Position numbers and translations under genes: made by a program | Source of the DNA: VAZQ01 sp963771845 | GTDB taxonomy: Bacteria > Pseudomonadota > Alphaproteobacteria > Rhizobiales > Xanthobacteraceae | Reading direction: 5' to 3' | NCBI GenBank assembly: GCA_963771845.1 | Contig: CAVYVC010000008.1 | Location: forward strand, 1-64,000 | Length of the DNA stretch: 64,000 nt | The notes under the pieces: generated by a model | Told to the model about the DNA's origin: nothing | Database searches by the model: none | The model's input: the letters and a program-made list of their open reading frames with translations, nothing else | Shown: positions 35,473 through 43,915 of the stretch, in pieces | Numbering within the stretch: position 1 is the stretch's first letter | How the letters are laid out: each line of letters begins with the position of its first letter

Positions 35473-35937
35473 ATGAAATTTACCGGGGAAATCACGATCG
35501 GCGCTCCGCGGGAGGCAGTCTTCGCCAAGGTGCGAGACGCGCGATTTTTTGCCTCCTGCGTCGAAGGGGTGCACGATCTTAATGAAATCGGTGCTGACCG
35601 CTATACCGCCGTGCTGGAAACGAAAGTCGCCTACCTCAAATTCAAATTCAATGTGGCGGTTGAGGTTTTGCGGGCTGACCCGCCCGGTGAGATCGAAGCG
35701 AAGATCGAAGGAACACCGAGCGGCATCGTCGGACGGCTGACGGCGCGTTCTGTCACGCAACTCCTGGAAGATACCGCGGGAACCAAGGTGACCTATGAAG
35801 TGGACGCATCGCTGACGGGCAAGCTCGGCAGCCTCGGCCAACCCGTTCTGCGCGCGAAAGCGAAAGAGATGGAGCGGCAATTCGCTCAGCGCATGCGCGC
35901 CGCGTTCGCCTTGCCGCAATCGCAAGGCGCGACCTGA
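35473..35937 (+). CDS. CoxG-type SRPBCC-fold protein
   Basis: A 154-aa carbon-monoxide-dehydrogenase subunit G family protein with a START/SRPBCC fold (MKFTGEITIGAPREAVFAKV, FFASCVEGVHDLNEIG, VTYEVDASLTGKLGSLGQPVL). These proteins bind lipid or quinone and help recruit molybdo-hydroxylases to the membrane. The stop overlaps the ATG of the molybdopterin subunit by one base, so the genes are translationally coupled. Confidence 0.9.
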   Translation: MKFTGEITIGAPREAVFAKVRDARFFASCVEGVHDLNEIGADRYTAVLETKVAYLKFKFNVAVEVLRADPPGEIEAKIEGTPSGIVGRLTARSVTQLLEDTAGTKVTYEVDASLTGKLGSLGQPVLRAKAKEMERQFAQRMRAAFALPQSQGAT

Positions 35938-38252
35938 TGGCGCAGCCCAAGCCCGTGGCTGCGGCGCCAGCAATGCCGGGCCGCCAAGTCGGCCGCGCGC
36001 TGCCCCGAATTGAAGCGCGTGACAAGGTGACGGGGCGCGCCGAGTACACGCATTTGATGCAGCTCCCGGGCATGCTGCATGCAAAGATCTTCCGCAGCAC
36101 CCTCGCGCACGGCCGGATCAAATCGATCGACACGAGTGCGGCCAAAAAGCTCGCTGGGGTTCATCGTGTCGTTACAGGCGAGGACGTGCGCAGCGTCATC
36201 CCCGAGCCCTATTACGGACCGGCCTTCCACGATCAGCCCATCCTGGCCATCGACAAGGTGCATTATGTGGGCGAGCCGGTCGCGGCGGTGCTGGCCGCGG
36301 ACCCGCACATCGCCGAACAGGCGGCGGCCCTCATCGTCGCCGACTATGACGAACTGCCAATCGTGCTCGATGAGGTCGAGGCCGCCGAAAATAAGGTTTT
36401 GGTGCACGAAGAGCTTCGACCGGCCGGTACATTTGCCGATCTCAAGCACCTCAAGGGCCGTCGCGGCACCAATATCGCGCTCGACTTCAAGCTGCGCCGC
36501 GGCGACGTGGATCGGGCATTTGCGGATGCCGCGGAGGTATTCGAGGGCACATTCAGAACGCAGAAAGTCCTGCACGTGACGCTGGAGCCGATTGCATCAA
36601 TTGCGGACTGGAGAGAATCCGGCGTCACGATCTATACCGCTTCGCAGGGACCGTCCTTCGTGCGCGCCGAGATCGCGCGTCTTCTGGGGCTGCCTGAGAA
36701 CCGGGTGCGCATCAAGGTGCCCTATCTGGGGGGCGGCTTCGGCGCGAAGGTCTACATCAAGGCTGAGGCGCTCGCGACCGCACTCTCCATGATCGTGCGC
36801 CGGCCGGTGAAGGTCGCGCTCACGATGGAGGAGCAGTTCTATACCATCACCAGGCATCCCAGCACGTTTCGGATCAAGACGGGAATCGACCGTGACGGCC
36901 GTATCACCGCGCGCAAATGCGAGGTGTATTGGAACGGCGGCGCCTATGCCGATATCGGTCCGCGGGTGACGCAGAAATCGGGCTTCACCGCTTCCGGTCC
37001 CTACGACATCGACAATGTATGGATCAACTCCTACGCGCTCTATACCAACGTGCCGCCGGCCGGCGCGCTGCGCGGCTTCGGTATCCCGCAGCTCGTTTGG
37101 GCATACGAGAGTCACACCGACACCGTCGCGCGCGCACTCGGTCGCGATCCAATCGAGTTCCGCCGCAGGAACATCCTGCGCGACGGCCGCCCGCATGCGA
37201 CCGGCACGGTCATGCAGGACGCGAATCTCGAGGCCACGCTCGAGCGCGTGAGCCAATGCCTGAACTGGAAAGCGCCTCTGGTCCGCGCCTCTGGTCCGCT
37301 GCGCCGTGGCCGCGGTGTCGCGATCGGAATCAAGGCGTCGATCTCGCCGACAACCTCGGTTGCAAACGTCACCGTCGCCGCCGACGGCAGCACGACACTC
37401 GCCTGCGGCACGGTGGATATGGGACAAGGCTCCGATACCGCCATGGCGCAGATCGTGGGGGAAGTACTCAACATCCCGGCGGAGAGCGTCAAGGTGCTGC
37501 CACGCGACACGGACGTGACGCCCTACGACATGAGCACGCTCGGCTCGCGCTCGCTGTTCCATATGGGGCATGCGGTGCGGCTTGCGGCGGAAGAAGCCCG
37601 CGACAAGATCAAGGCGCTTGCGCGCGAGGTGGGCGAGCCCGAAGGCAGCAACGTCCCGGTAAGCGAGCTGTTCAAGAAAAGATACGGCATGCAGGCCGGC
37701 ACCATCATAGGGACGGGCATCTACAAGCCGGACTATGTGCCACCCGACGCGACGAGCGGGCTTACGCCCAATGCGACGCCGTTCTGGATGTGCTCGGCGG
37801 TGGGGGCGGAAGTCGAGGTGGACGTGGAAACCGGAAAGGTGCGGATCACGCGGCTCGTCAACGCGGTTGACTGCGGCCGGCCAATAAATCCAAAAATCGT
37901 CGCGGCACAGATCTCAGGCGCAGCGCTGATGCAGTTGGGCTTCACCATGTTCGAGAAGATGCATATCGACGCGGGCCAGGTGACCAACGCCTCGCTCGCC
38001 GACTACAAGATTCCAGGCATTCTGGACGTGCCGCCGATCATGAACAATGAGACGGTCGATGCCCACCAGTCGAACGGCCCGTTCGGCGCGAAGGGGGTTG
38101 GCGAGAGCGCCACGTTCGCCGTATCGCCGGCCATCGCCAACGCGATCGAGGATGCCTGCGGCATCCGCTTGACCGAGTTGCCGCTCACCCCCGAAGCGGT
38201 ATTGCGTGCCCTGCGCGCCAAGCAAGGCAATCCGTTGGAAGACGAGCAATGA
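35937..38252 (+). CDS. Xanthine-dehydrogenase-family molybdopterin subunit
   Basis: A 771-aa large subunit of a molybdenum hydroxylase: aldehyde-oxidase a/b hammerhead domain (about 20-140), then the Mo-cofactor domains with GGGFGAKVY near 263, GALRGFG near 380, the MGQGSDTAMAQI region and the catalytic Glu in GAKGVGES near 717. The AYxCSFR motif that marks true form I CO dehydrogenase is absent, so the substrate is probably an aldehyde or N-heterocycle. It overlaps the 2Fe-2S gene by 4 bp. No FAD-binding medium subunit gene is next to it. Confidence 0.93.
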   Translation: MAQPKPVAAAPAMPGRQVGRALPRIEARDKVTGRAEYTHLMQLPGMLHAKIFRSTLAHGRIKSIDTSAAKKLAGVHRVVTGEDVRSVIPEPYYGPAFHDQPILAIDKVHYVGEPVAAVLAADPHIAEQAAALIVADYDELPIVLDEVEAAENKVLVHEELRPAGTFADLKHLKGRRGTNIALDFKLRRGDVDRAFADAAEVFEGTFRTQKVLHVTLEPIASIADWRESGVTIYTASQGPSFVRAEIARLLGLPENRVRIKVPYLGGGFGAKVYIKAEALATALSMIVRRPVKVALTMEEQFYTITRHPSTFRIKTGIDRDGRITARKCEVYWNGGAYADIGPRVTQKSGFTASGPYDIDNVWINSYALYTNVPPAGALRGFGIPQLVWAYESHTDTVARALGRDPIEFRRRNILRDGRPHATGTVMQDANLEATLERVSQCLNWKAPLVRASGPLRRGRGVAIGIKASISPTTSVANVTVAADGSTTLACGTVDMGQGSDTAMAQIVGEVLNIPAESVKVLPRDTDVTPYDMSTLGSRSLFHMGHAVRLAAEEARDKIKALAREVGEPEGSNVPVSELFKKRYGMQAGTIIGTGIYKPDYVPPDATSGLTPNATPFWMCSAVGAEVEVDVETGKVRITRLVNAVDCGRPINPKIVAAQISGAALMQLGFTMFEKMHIDAGQVTNASLADYKIPGILDVPPIMNNETVDAHQSNGPFGAKGVGESATFAVSPAIANAIEDACGIRLTELPLTPEAVLRALRAKQGNPLEDEQ

Positions 38253-38722
38253 CGACCATCAATTTCACCCTCAACGGCGAGCCGGTGACCGCCGACGTCA
38301 AGCCCCACCATAACGTGGTCGAGGTGCTCCAGCGCGATTTCAACTTGGCCGGGGCGCGCGAGAGTTGCGGCCAGGGTCTCTGCGGCTGCTGCACCGTGAT
38401 CGTCGACGGCAAGGCCGTTTCAGGCTGTCTTTATCTCGCGATCTTCCTCGACGGAACGGAAGTGCGCACAATTGAGGGCATGGCGGATGGCGACACGCTT
38501 AGTCCCGAACAGGAAGCTTTCATCGAAGCCGGCGCCTTTCAATGCGGCTACTGCACGCCGGGATTCATTTTGATGACGCGCCAGCTGCTTGACGAAAATC
38601 CCGATCCCGACGACGACGCGATCAAGCATTATCTCTCCGGCAACCTTTGCCGTTGCGGCGCCTATTTGGAAATCATGGAAGCGGTCAAGCTCGCCGCCCG
38701 CAAACGCAAAGGTGCGGCATAA
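38249..38722 (+). CDS. (2Fe-2S)-binding small subunit of the Mo-hydroxylase
   Basis: A 157-aa small subunit with an N-terminal plant-type 2Fe-2S ferredoxin domain (ESCGQGLCGCC and a later Cys near 60) and a C-terminal [2Fe-2S]-binding domain (QCGYCTPGFI ... GNLCRCGAY). It passes electrons from the molybdopterin subunit. The start overlaps the large-subunit stop by ATGA-type coupling. Final gene of the coxG-L-S-like cluster. Confidence 0.95.
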   Translation: MTTINFTLNGEPVTADVKPHHNVVEVLQRDFNLAGARESCGQGLCGCCTVIVDGKAVSGCLYLAIFLDGTEVRTIEGMADGDTLSPEQEAFIEAGAFQCGYCTPGFILMTRQLLDENPDPDDDAIKHYLSGNLCRCGAYLEIMEAVKLAARKRKGAA

Positions 38723-38812
38723 ATCCGCTAATTGCGGAAGCTCTCTGCCGCGAAGCCCTGAGGGTGGCCAGCGCCTACCAGCGGAGCATGTGTCACCAAG
38801 TCAAAGCCCACC

Positions 38813-40645
38813 GTGCCTAGCATCTTCATCAGTCATTCCAACCTCGACCAAGGCGCAGCTGACGACATCAAGTCGGCGCTCGCCGCATTCGGCCTGGAGC
38901 GCGTATTCCTCGACTTTGACAAGGTGACTGGGGTCGGCGCCGGCGAGAATTGGGAGCGCCGCCTGTTCGAGGAGCTGTCGCGCTGCCATGCCGTCGTGCT
39001 GGTGCTGACGCCGAATTGGCTGGCCTCGAAATGGTGTTTTGCCGAATTGCAGCAGGCCCGCGCGCTCGGCAAGGTCATCTTGCCGATCGTCTGCGCGCCG
39101 CTTGGCGACCGCACGGTGCTGCCGGAAATACAGTCGGTTGATATGCTCGACTGGAATGCCGGGGGCCTCGATCGCCTCCAGCAGCGGTTGCGAACCATCA
39201 CGAACGAGCTGGCACGCGGTTTTCGGCTCGCTCCCAACCGGCCGCCGTTCCCCGGCATTCATGCCTTCGAGACCGAGGACGCCGCGATCTATTTCGGGCG
39301 CGACGAGGAAACACGGGCTGCGATTGAGCGGCTCGACGCCCGCCGCACGCAAGGCGGCGCGCCATTCCTGATCGTCATCGGCGCCTCGGGTTCCGGAAAG
39401 TCGTCACTGCTCAAGGCCGGAGTGCTGCCGCAACTCGCCCGCAGGACGCGGGAGTGGATCGTGCTGCCCTGCGTACGTCCAGAAAAGAATCCGATGGAGC
39501 TGATCGCCAAGTCGGTGGCGCAGCAGCTCGGTAAACCGGACATGTGGCGGACATGGCAGCAAACACTGTCCAGCGCTGTCGCTATCGATCACGTGGAAGA
39601 ACTGCTCAAGGACCTGCGGATCGGCGACGCTCGTACCGCCACCGTGCTGCTGCCGATCGACCAGTTCGAGGAGTGTTCACCATCGCCGAGCCGGCGGAGC
39701 GCATTGTTTTCCTTCATCTGCTCGCCTCGGTGCTCGCGCCGGCACGCAAGCTGCCGCTGATCGTGATTGGGACAGCGCGCTCCGATGTAATGGAAGGTTT
39801 GTTGCAAGCGGGCGACCTCGTCGGCCTGTCAGAAACATTCCCGCTAGGCCCAATTCCGCTCGATCGCGTCTCCCGACTTGTCCAGGGGCCGGCGGCGGTC
39901 GCCGCCTACAATGTCGAACACGGGCTGACCGAGGCCATCACGCGCGACATTCAAAGCCCGGACGCATTGCCCTTGCTTGCCCACGCCTTGTGGCTCCTCT
40001 ACCGGCGCGGCGAAGCCGAACGCAAGCTCAGCCTGACCGAGTACTATTCGCTCGGCGATCCGGAACGTGGCCTCAATCCGATCGAGAACTCGGTGCGGCT
40101 TGCAGCCGACCGGGCAATCGCTGGACTGCGGCCCGGCAATGAAGAGCTTTTGGCATTGCGCGACGCTTTCGTGCCGCATCTCGTGCGGCTGCGCCTCGAT
40201 GACGGCAAGCGCGTACGGCAGCCGGCGCGGCGTTCCGAATTGCCGCGAACGGCGCTGCCGCTGATCGATGCACTGATTGCCGCACGCCTGCTATCGGGCC
40301 GTAGCTCGATCGCGCCGATGCAGCCGCAGCCAACGCCGGCGAAGCGCTGGTCGAAGTACCACGAAGCACTGTTCAAAGCGTGGCGACGCTCGATCAATGG
40401 CTGACGAGGAGCACGGCTTTCTCTCCGACGTCGAGCGTATCAAGATGGCGTATGAAGAGTGGAGCAGAGCTGCCGGCGCTGTGAAGAGCCAAGCCTGCTT
40501 GGTGGCCTTCTGCTCTCTCGCGCCGCGACTGGATCGTCAAATACCGCAGCGTTTCCTTGGCCATGACATGGCGAATTGCGCGCCTTCGTTGCAGCAGCGC
40601 CGAGGCGGAAGATACGAGAAGAAAATCGCGCGAGAGGACCAAGGT
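38813..40645 (+). pseudogene. TIR-nSTAND NTPase, multiply frameshifted
   Basis: GTG start at 38813. Residues 1 to about 140 are a TIR domain (IFISHSNLDQGAADDIKSAL; the catalytic Glu lies in SKWCFAELQQA). A novel-STAND NTPase follows (AIYFGRDEETRAAI; Walker A VIGASGSGKSSLLKAG near 190; Walker B VLLPIDQFEE). A base is lost near 39673 (FEE then FTIAEPAERI in the next frame). Further frame changes near 40382 and 40400 split HEALFKAW / ATLDQWL / DEEHGFLSDVERI, and more follow toward 40640. Such proteins are abortive-infection type defence effectors; this copy is broken and lacks most of a C-terminal sensor repeat region. Confidence 0.8.
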
Positions 40646-40656
40646 ATTGCCGCTGA

Positions 40657-41634
40657 TCAATCGGGCTTGATGCCCGCGACCTTAACCACCTTGTCCCATT
40701 TTTCGAATTCGGCGGCGATGTAAGCCCTGAACTCTCCGGGACTGAGCACCATGGGAACGGTGCCGACATCGGCGAGCCGCGCCTTGATATCCGCCTGCGC
40801 CAGCCCTTCTTTGACCTCGCGGCTGAGCCGCTCGATTATCTCAGGCGGAGTCCCTCGCGGCACGCCGATTCCCGCCCACGTGCTGGCCTCGTAGCCCGGC
40901 AATGTCTCGGCGACAGTCGCCACGTCCGGCAACAAGTCAAATCGCTTGCGGCCCAAGACGCCAAGGGCGCGTAGCTTGCCGCTGCGGACCTGTGGCAGCG
41001 CCGTCACCATCACGTCGAAGCCGACATTGACCTGGCCGCCGATCAGATCGGTCGTCATGGGTGCGCCGCCGCGATACGGAATATGCACCATGTCAATGCC
41101 GGCCATGAACTTGAACAGCTCGCCCGCCAGATGTGACGCCGAGCCGGTGCCGAATGACGCCATCGTGACCTTGCCGGGATTGGCCTTGGCGTGCGCGATC
41201 AGCTCGGCAACAGTCTGCGCTGGCACCGAGGGGTGCGCGACCATGATCATGGGGTAGCTGACAACGCCGGCGACCGGCGCGATGTCGCGCTGGATGTCGA
41301 ATGGCAAACTGACGAACAGACTGGCGTTGACCACCGATGAGAGGCCGTGCCACAGCAACGTATATCCGTCGGGTGGCGAATTAACCACGGTTTGCACTGC
41401 GATGTTGGTCGAGGCGCCCGGCCGGTTCTCGATGATGATGGGTTGCCCGAGGCGCTTCGACAGCCATGGCTCCATGATCCGGGCGACCGTGTCGGCGCCG
41501 CCGCCCGCGGGAAAGCCGATGATCCAGCGCAGCGGCTTTGACGGATAGGCTTGCGCCCGCGCCATGCGCGAAATTGCGGACAGTGTGAGGCCGCCCGCCG
41601 TCAGTTGCAGAAATCGACGGCGGGGAAGTTTTAT
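40657..41634 (-). CDS. Bug-family (TTT) solute-binding protein, ATA at start position
   Basis: About 325 aa. A twin-arginine-like leader (KLPRRRFLQLTAGG) ends near ARAQA and is followed by the tripartite tricarboxylate receptor fold (YPSKPLRWIIGFPAGGGADTVARI; PGASTNIAVQTVVNSPPDGYTLL; YRGGAPMTTDLIGGQV). GGGAGG lies five bases before an ATA codon exactly where relatives begin MKLPRRRF, so the annotated first codon is non-canonical; the open frame extends upstream to 41784 without a likely start. No TctA/TctB genes are nearby, as is usual for orphan Bug proteins. Confidence 0.82.
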   Translation of the reverse strand: MKLPRRRFLQLTAGGLTLSAISRMARAQAYPSKPLRWIIGFPAGGGADTVARIMEPWLSKRLGQPIIIENRPGASTNIAVQTVVNSPPDGYTLLWHGLSSVVNASLFVSLPFDIQRDIAPVAGVVSYPMIMVAHPSVPAQTVAELIAHAKANPGKVTMASFGTGSASHLAGELFKFMAGIDMVHIPYRGGAPMTTDLIGGQVNVGFDVMVTALPQVRSGKLRALGVLGRKRFDLLPDVATVAETLPGYEASTWAGIGVPRGTPPEIIERLSREVKEGLAQADIKARLADVGTVPMVLSPGEFRAYIAAEFEKWDKVVKVAGIKPD

Positions 41635-41911
41635 AGCGTCCTCCCAATTCGGACTATTGGAAAGCGGGCGTTGATCGCCCCACTCGACGTAGGTCTGAAT
41701 TTTTGAGCGCCTGCCCGCCGATGGCACTGGCGCTGCCGCAAAATAAGCAGGGCTTCGGCATGCCCCCGTCGGCCGCTCGGTCAATAGGCTATCTCACTAT
41801 CGTGTCTGCGCGGAAGGGGTGCATGTCGGTTCTTGGCGAGCTGTCCTCCCGGCTGACTGATCCCTCCCAATTCAGTATCCTCTCGTCTGCTCCCGGTTGG
41901 TAAGAGATCAG

Positions 41912-42913
41912 ATGCACTGCGGTCATTTGAAACGGCGCGAGTTCCTCACGCTTCTTGGCGGAACGGCGGTTGCCTGGCCGCTCGTGGCCCCTGCACAGCA
42001 GTTGGGCAAAATCTATCGCCTCGGACTGCTTGCCAACGGCCCCGCGGTGGGGCTGGCCGACGAGCGCCGCAAGGCCCTTGTTTCCGGTCTAGCCGCGCGG
42101 GGCTTCGTCGACGGCCAGAACCTCATCATCGTGCAGCGCGCAGCCGATGCCCGGCCCGAGCGGCTCGACGGCCTCGTAGCCGAGCTCAAGGCCGCCAATG
42201 TCAACGTCATCGTCACATTCGGCTATCCTGCGGCGCTGGCCGCCAAAAAATCGACCAAAGACATACCGATCGTCGTCACTGGCGCCGGTGATCCGGTCGC
42301 GACCGGCCTGGTCGACGGCCTTGCGCGGCCGGGCGGCAACATCACTGGCGTAACGGAGCTCGGGATCGAGCTCAGCGCCAAGCGGCTCGAGATTCTGCGC
42401 GACGCACTGCCGGCGCTCTCGCGTGTGGCAATGCTGTGGAACGCAGCGGATCTCGGGATGACGCTGCGCTACCGCTCCGCCGAGGACGCTGCCCGCGTCC
42501 TCGGAATTAAGGTCCAGACCTTAGGCGTGCGCGAGCCGGACGATTTCGACAACGCCTTCGCCGAAATGACACACGAGCGTCCCGACGCCATCCTGATGGT
42601 GTCCGATGCGTTGACCATGCTCAACCGCAGGCGGGTCGTGGAATTTGCGAGCACCAACCGGCTGCCAACGATCTTTGAGGCTGATGGACCCGTGCGCGAC
42701 GGCGGCCTAATGTCGTATGGCCCCAAGCAGAGCGAAATTGGGGAAAGGGCCGCCTATTTCGTGGCCCGGATCTTCAGCGGTGCCCGGCCGGCGGACCTGC
42801 CGCTCGAATTGCCCACGCATTTCGAGCTTCTCATTAATCTCAAAACCGCGCAGGCGCTCGGCATCACGCTCCCGCCGACGCTCGTCGCCCGCGCCGACGA
42901 AGTGATCGAGTAA
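41912..42913 (+). CDS. ABC transporter substrate-binding protein (PF04392 type)
   Basis: A 333-aa periplasmic binding protein. The leader HLKRREFLTLLGGTAVAWPLVAPAQQ has a KRR twin-arginine-like start; the mature part follows the ABC_sub_bind family (IYRLGLLANG; GQNLIIVQRAADARPERLDGLVAEL; DPVATGLVDGLARPGGNITGV). ATG at 41912 is chosen over a TTG at 41897. No permease or ATPase is adjacent. Such orphans are abundant in Bradyrhizobium-type genomes. Confidence 0.88.
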   Translation: MHCGHLKRREFLTLLGGTAVAWPLVAPAQQLGKIYRLGLLANGPAVGLADERRKALVSGLAARGFVDGQNLIIVQRAADARPERLDGLVAELKAANVNVIVTFGYPAALAAKKSTKDIPIVVTGAGDPVATGLVDGLARPGGNITGVTELGIELSAKRLEILRDALPALSRVAMLWNAADLGMTLRYRSAEDAARVLGIKVQTLGVREPDDFDNAFAEMTHERPDAILMVSDALTMLNRRRVVEFASTNRLPTIFEADGPVRDGGLMSYGPKQSEIGERAAYFVARIFSGARPADLPLELPTHFELLINLKTAQALGITLPPTLVARADEVIE

Positions 42914-42937
42914 GTGAGCAAGTTTGCTGCGGTGCAA

Positions 42938-43342
42938 TTACTGCACAAAGGGATTACGGATCGTAAGGTCCTTGACCCTTTGCTCATGCTGAAAGTCCTC
43001 TGAATAAAGGATGGGGCATCCCGCCCGCATTGCCGATGCGACAATCAAGCTATCGTAGAACGCAAACTTGTAATCGCGCGCAATCACAATCGCCGCCTCG
43101 TGAACCTCGATCGTAAGAGGCTGAGGTACATCGAGCAGCGTTCTCAAAACAGCGAGAGCATCCTGGATTTCGTCCCAGTCACGAAGACGCTTGCGTCGCG
43201 AGACATTCACAAATTCGTTGAGAACCTGAACACTGATGATGCCGCCTTGCGCCAACAACGCCTCAGCTTTTTCGCCGCGTGGGTCGTTCGAGCTAAAAGC
43301 ATAGACAATAATATTGGTATCAAAGAAAGCTTTAGCGTTCAT
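42938..43342 (-). CDS. PIN-domain toxin (VapC-like)
   Basis: A 134-aa PIN-domain ribonuclease. Acidic residues expected in the active site are in FFDTNIIVYAF (Asp near 7), QVLNEFVNV (Glu near 44) and FYDSLIVASAM (Asp near 97), with a later SEDFQH. The ATG at 43342 lies inside the antitoxin's last codons (ATGAACGCTAA overlap), a classic toxin-antitoxin arrangement. It should cleave RNA when the antitoxin is degraded. Confidence 0.9.
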   Translation of the reverse strand: MNAKAFFDTNIIVYAFSSNDPRGEKAEALLAQGGIISVQVLNEFVNVSRRKRLRDWDEIQDALAVLRTLLDVPQPLTIEVHEAAIVIARDYKFAFYDSLIVASAMRAGCPILYSEDFQHEQRVKDLTIRNPFVQ

Positions 43343-43562
43343 TTGCCTCATCGCGGTCGAATTTGAACCCCTCCGGCAACGGCCGCTTCAGCTCGCGCAA
43401 CCGCCTGAGCGCTTCCTGGCGCCTGCGGTCACGCGCAATCTCAAACCGGCGAGTGCCGGCCACCGTAATTTCGATCTCATCGCCTTCCTTGAGCTTAAGT
43501 GCCTCAACGACGGCCCGAGGCAGCCGAACCGCAAGGCTATTTCCCCACTTGGCAACCTGCAT
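43332..43562 (-). CDS. AbrB/MazE-family antitoxin
   Basis: A 76-aa protein with an N-terminal SpoVT-AbrB DNA-binding domain (MQVAKWGNSLAVRLPRAVV, then LKLKEGDEIEITV) and a charged C-terminal tail that would wrap the toxin. It overlaps vapC by 11 bp. The start at 43562 fits the family; the longer frame to 43607 would run through the operator palindrome. Confidence 0.9.
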   Translation of the reverse strand: MQVAKWGNSLAVRLPRAVVEALKLKEGDEIEITVAGTRRFEIARDRRRQEALRRLRELKRPLPEGFKFDRDEANER

Positions 43563-43582
43563 GGCGATCTCCGAACCGCTTG

Positions 43583-43605
43583 GATATACATGATTTTTGT
43601 ATATC
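43583..43605. promoter_or_regulatory. Palindromic operator upstream of the antitoxin
   Basis: GATATACA at 43583-43590 and TGTATATC at 43598-43605 form a perfect 8-bp inverted repeat with a 7-nt spacer. It lies 21 bp before the antitoxin start, in an AT-rich patch that can also act as promoter, where AbrB-type antitoxins usually bind to autorepress. Confidence 0.7.
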
Positions 43606-43684
43606 ATGGACTGGAAAGCGTCAAGGAAATGGGCTGTTATGGTGGAGCGCCCTAAACCCCTCGCGGATTGCAGCTCCTGGAAAT

Positions 43685-43913
43685 TAGAGCAAGTTTGGAT
43701 GACGTTTGATCATGACGGAGCGGTGCAGCGTGCGATACCTCTCCCCTGCGGGGAGAGGTCGGATCGCGCTTGCGCGATCCGGGTGAGGGGAATCAGCTTC
43801 ACGAACGAAGCTTGTAGCCCCCTCACCCGGAATGGGCGCGAGGCGCCCATTCCGACCTCTCCCCTGCGGGGAGAGGTGCCGCTGCTGGTTCGATCTCAGC
43901 GAAACAGACTCTA
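43685..43913. repeat. MITE-like palindromic element, copy A (long form)
   Basis: Starts TAGAGC and ends with a degenerate ACTCTA inverted repeat. It contains two CCTCTCCCC-TGC-GGGGAGAGG hairpins separated by GGATCGCGC- and CCCTCACCCGGAAT-type palindromic segments. The same framework occurs at 51041-51151 (short form) and 54672-54910 (long form). It abuts the start codon of the UbiD gene at 43916, so it forms that gene's 5' leader. Confidence 0.8.
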
Positions 43914-43915
43914 GT

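Noticed and set aside
35937..38252. Naming the molybdopterin subunit CoxL of CO dehydrogenase
   Set aside because: The AYxCSFR active-site motif is not present and no medium subunit accompanies it.
43832..43915. N-terminal extension of the UbiD protein
   Set aside because: The extension is encoded by MITE copy A and the same residues appear before the unrelated glycosyltransferase at 54818; homologues start at the ATG at 43916.
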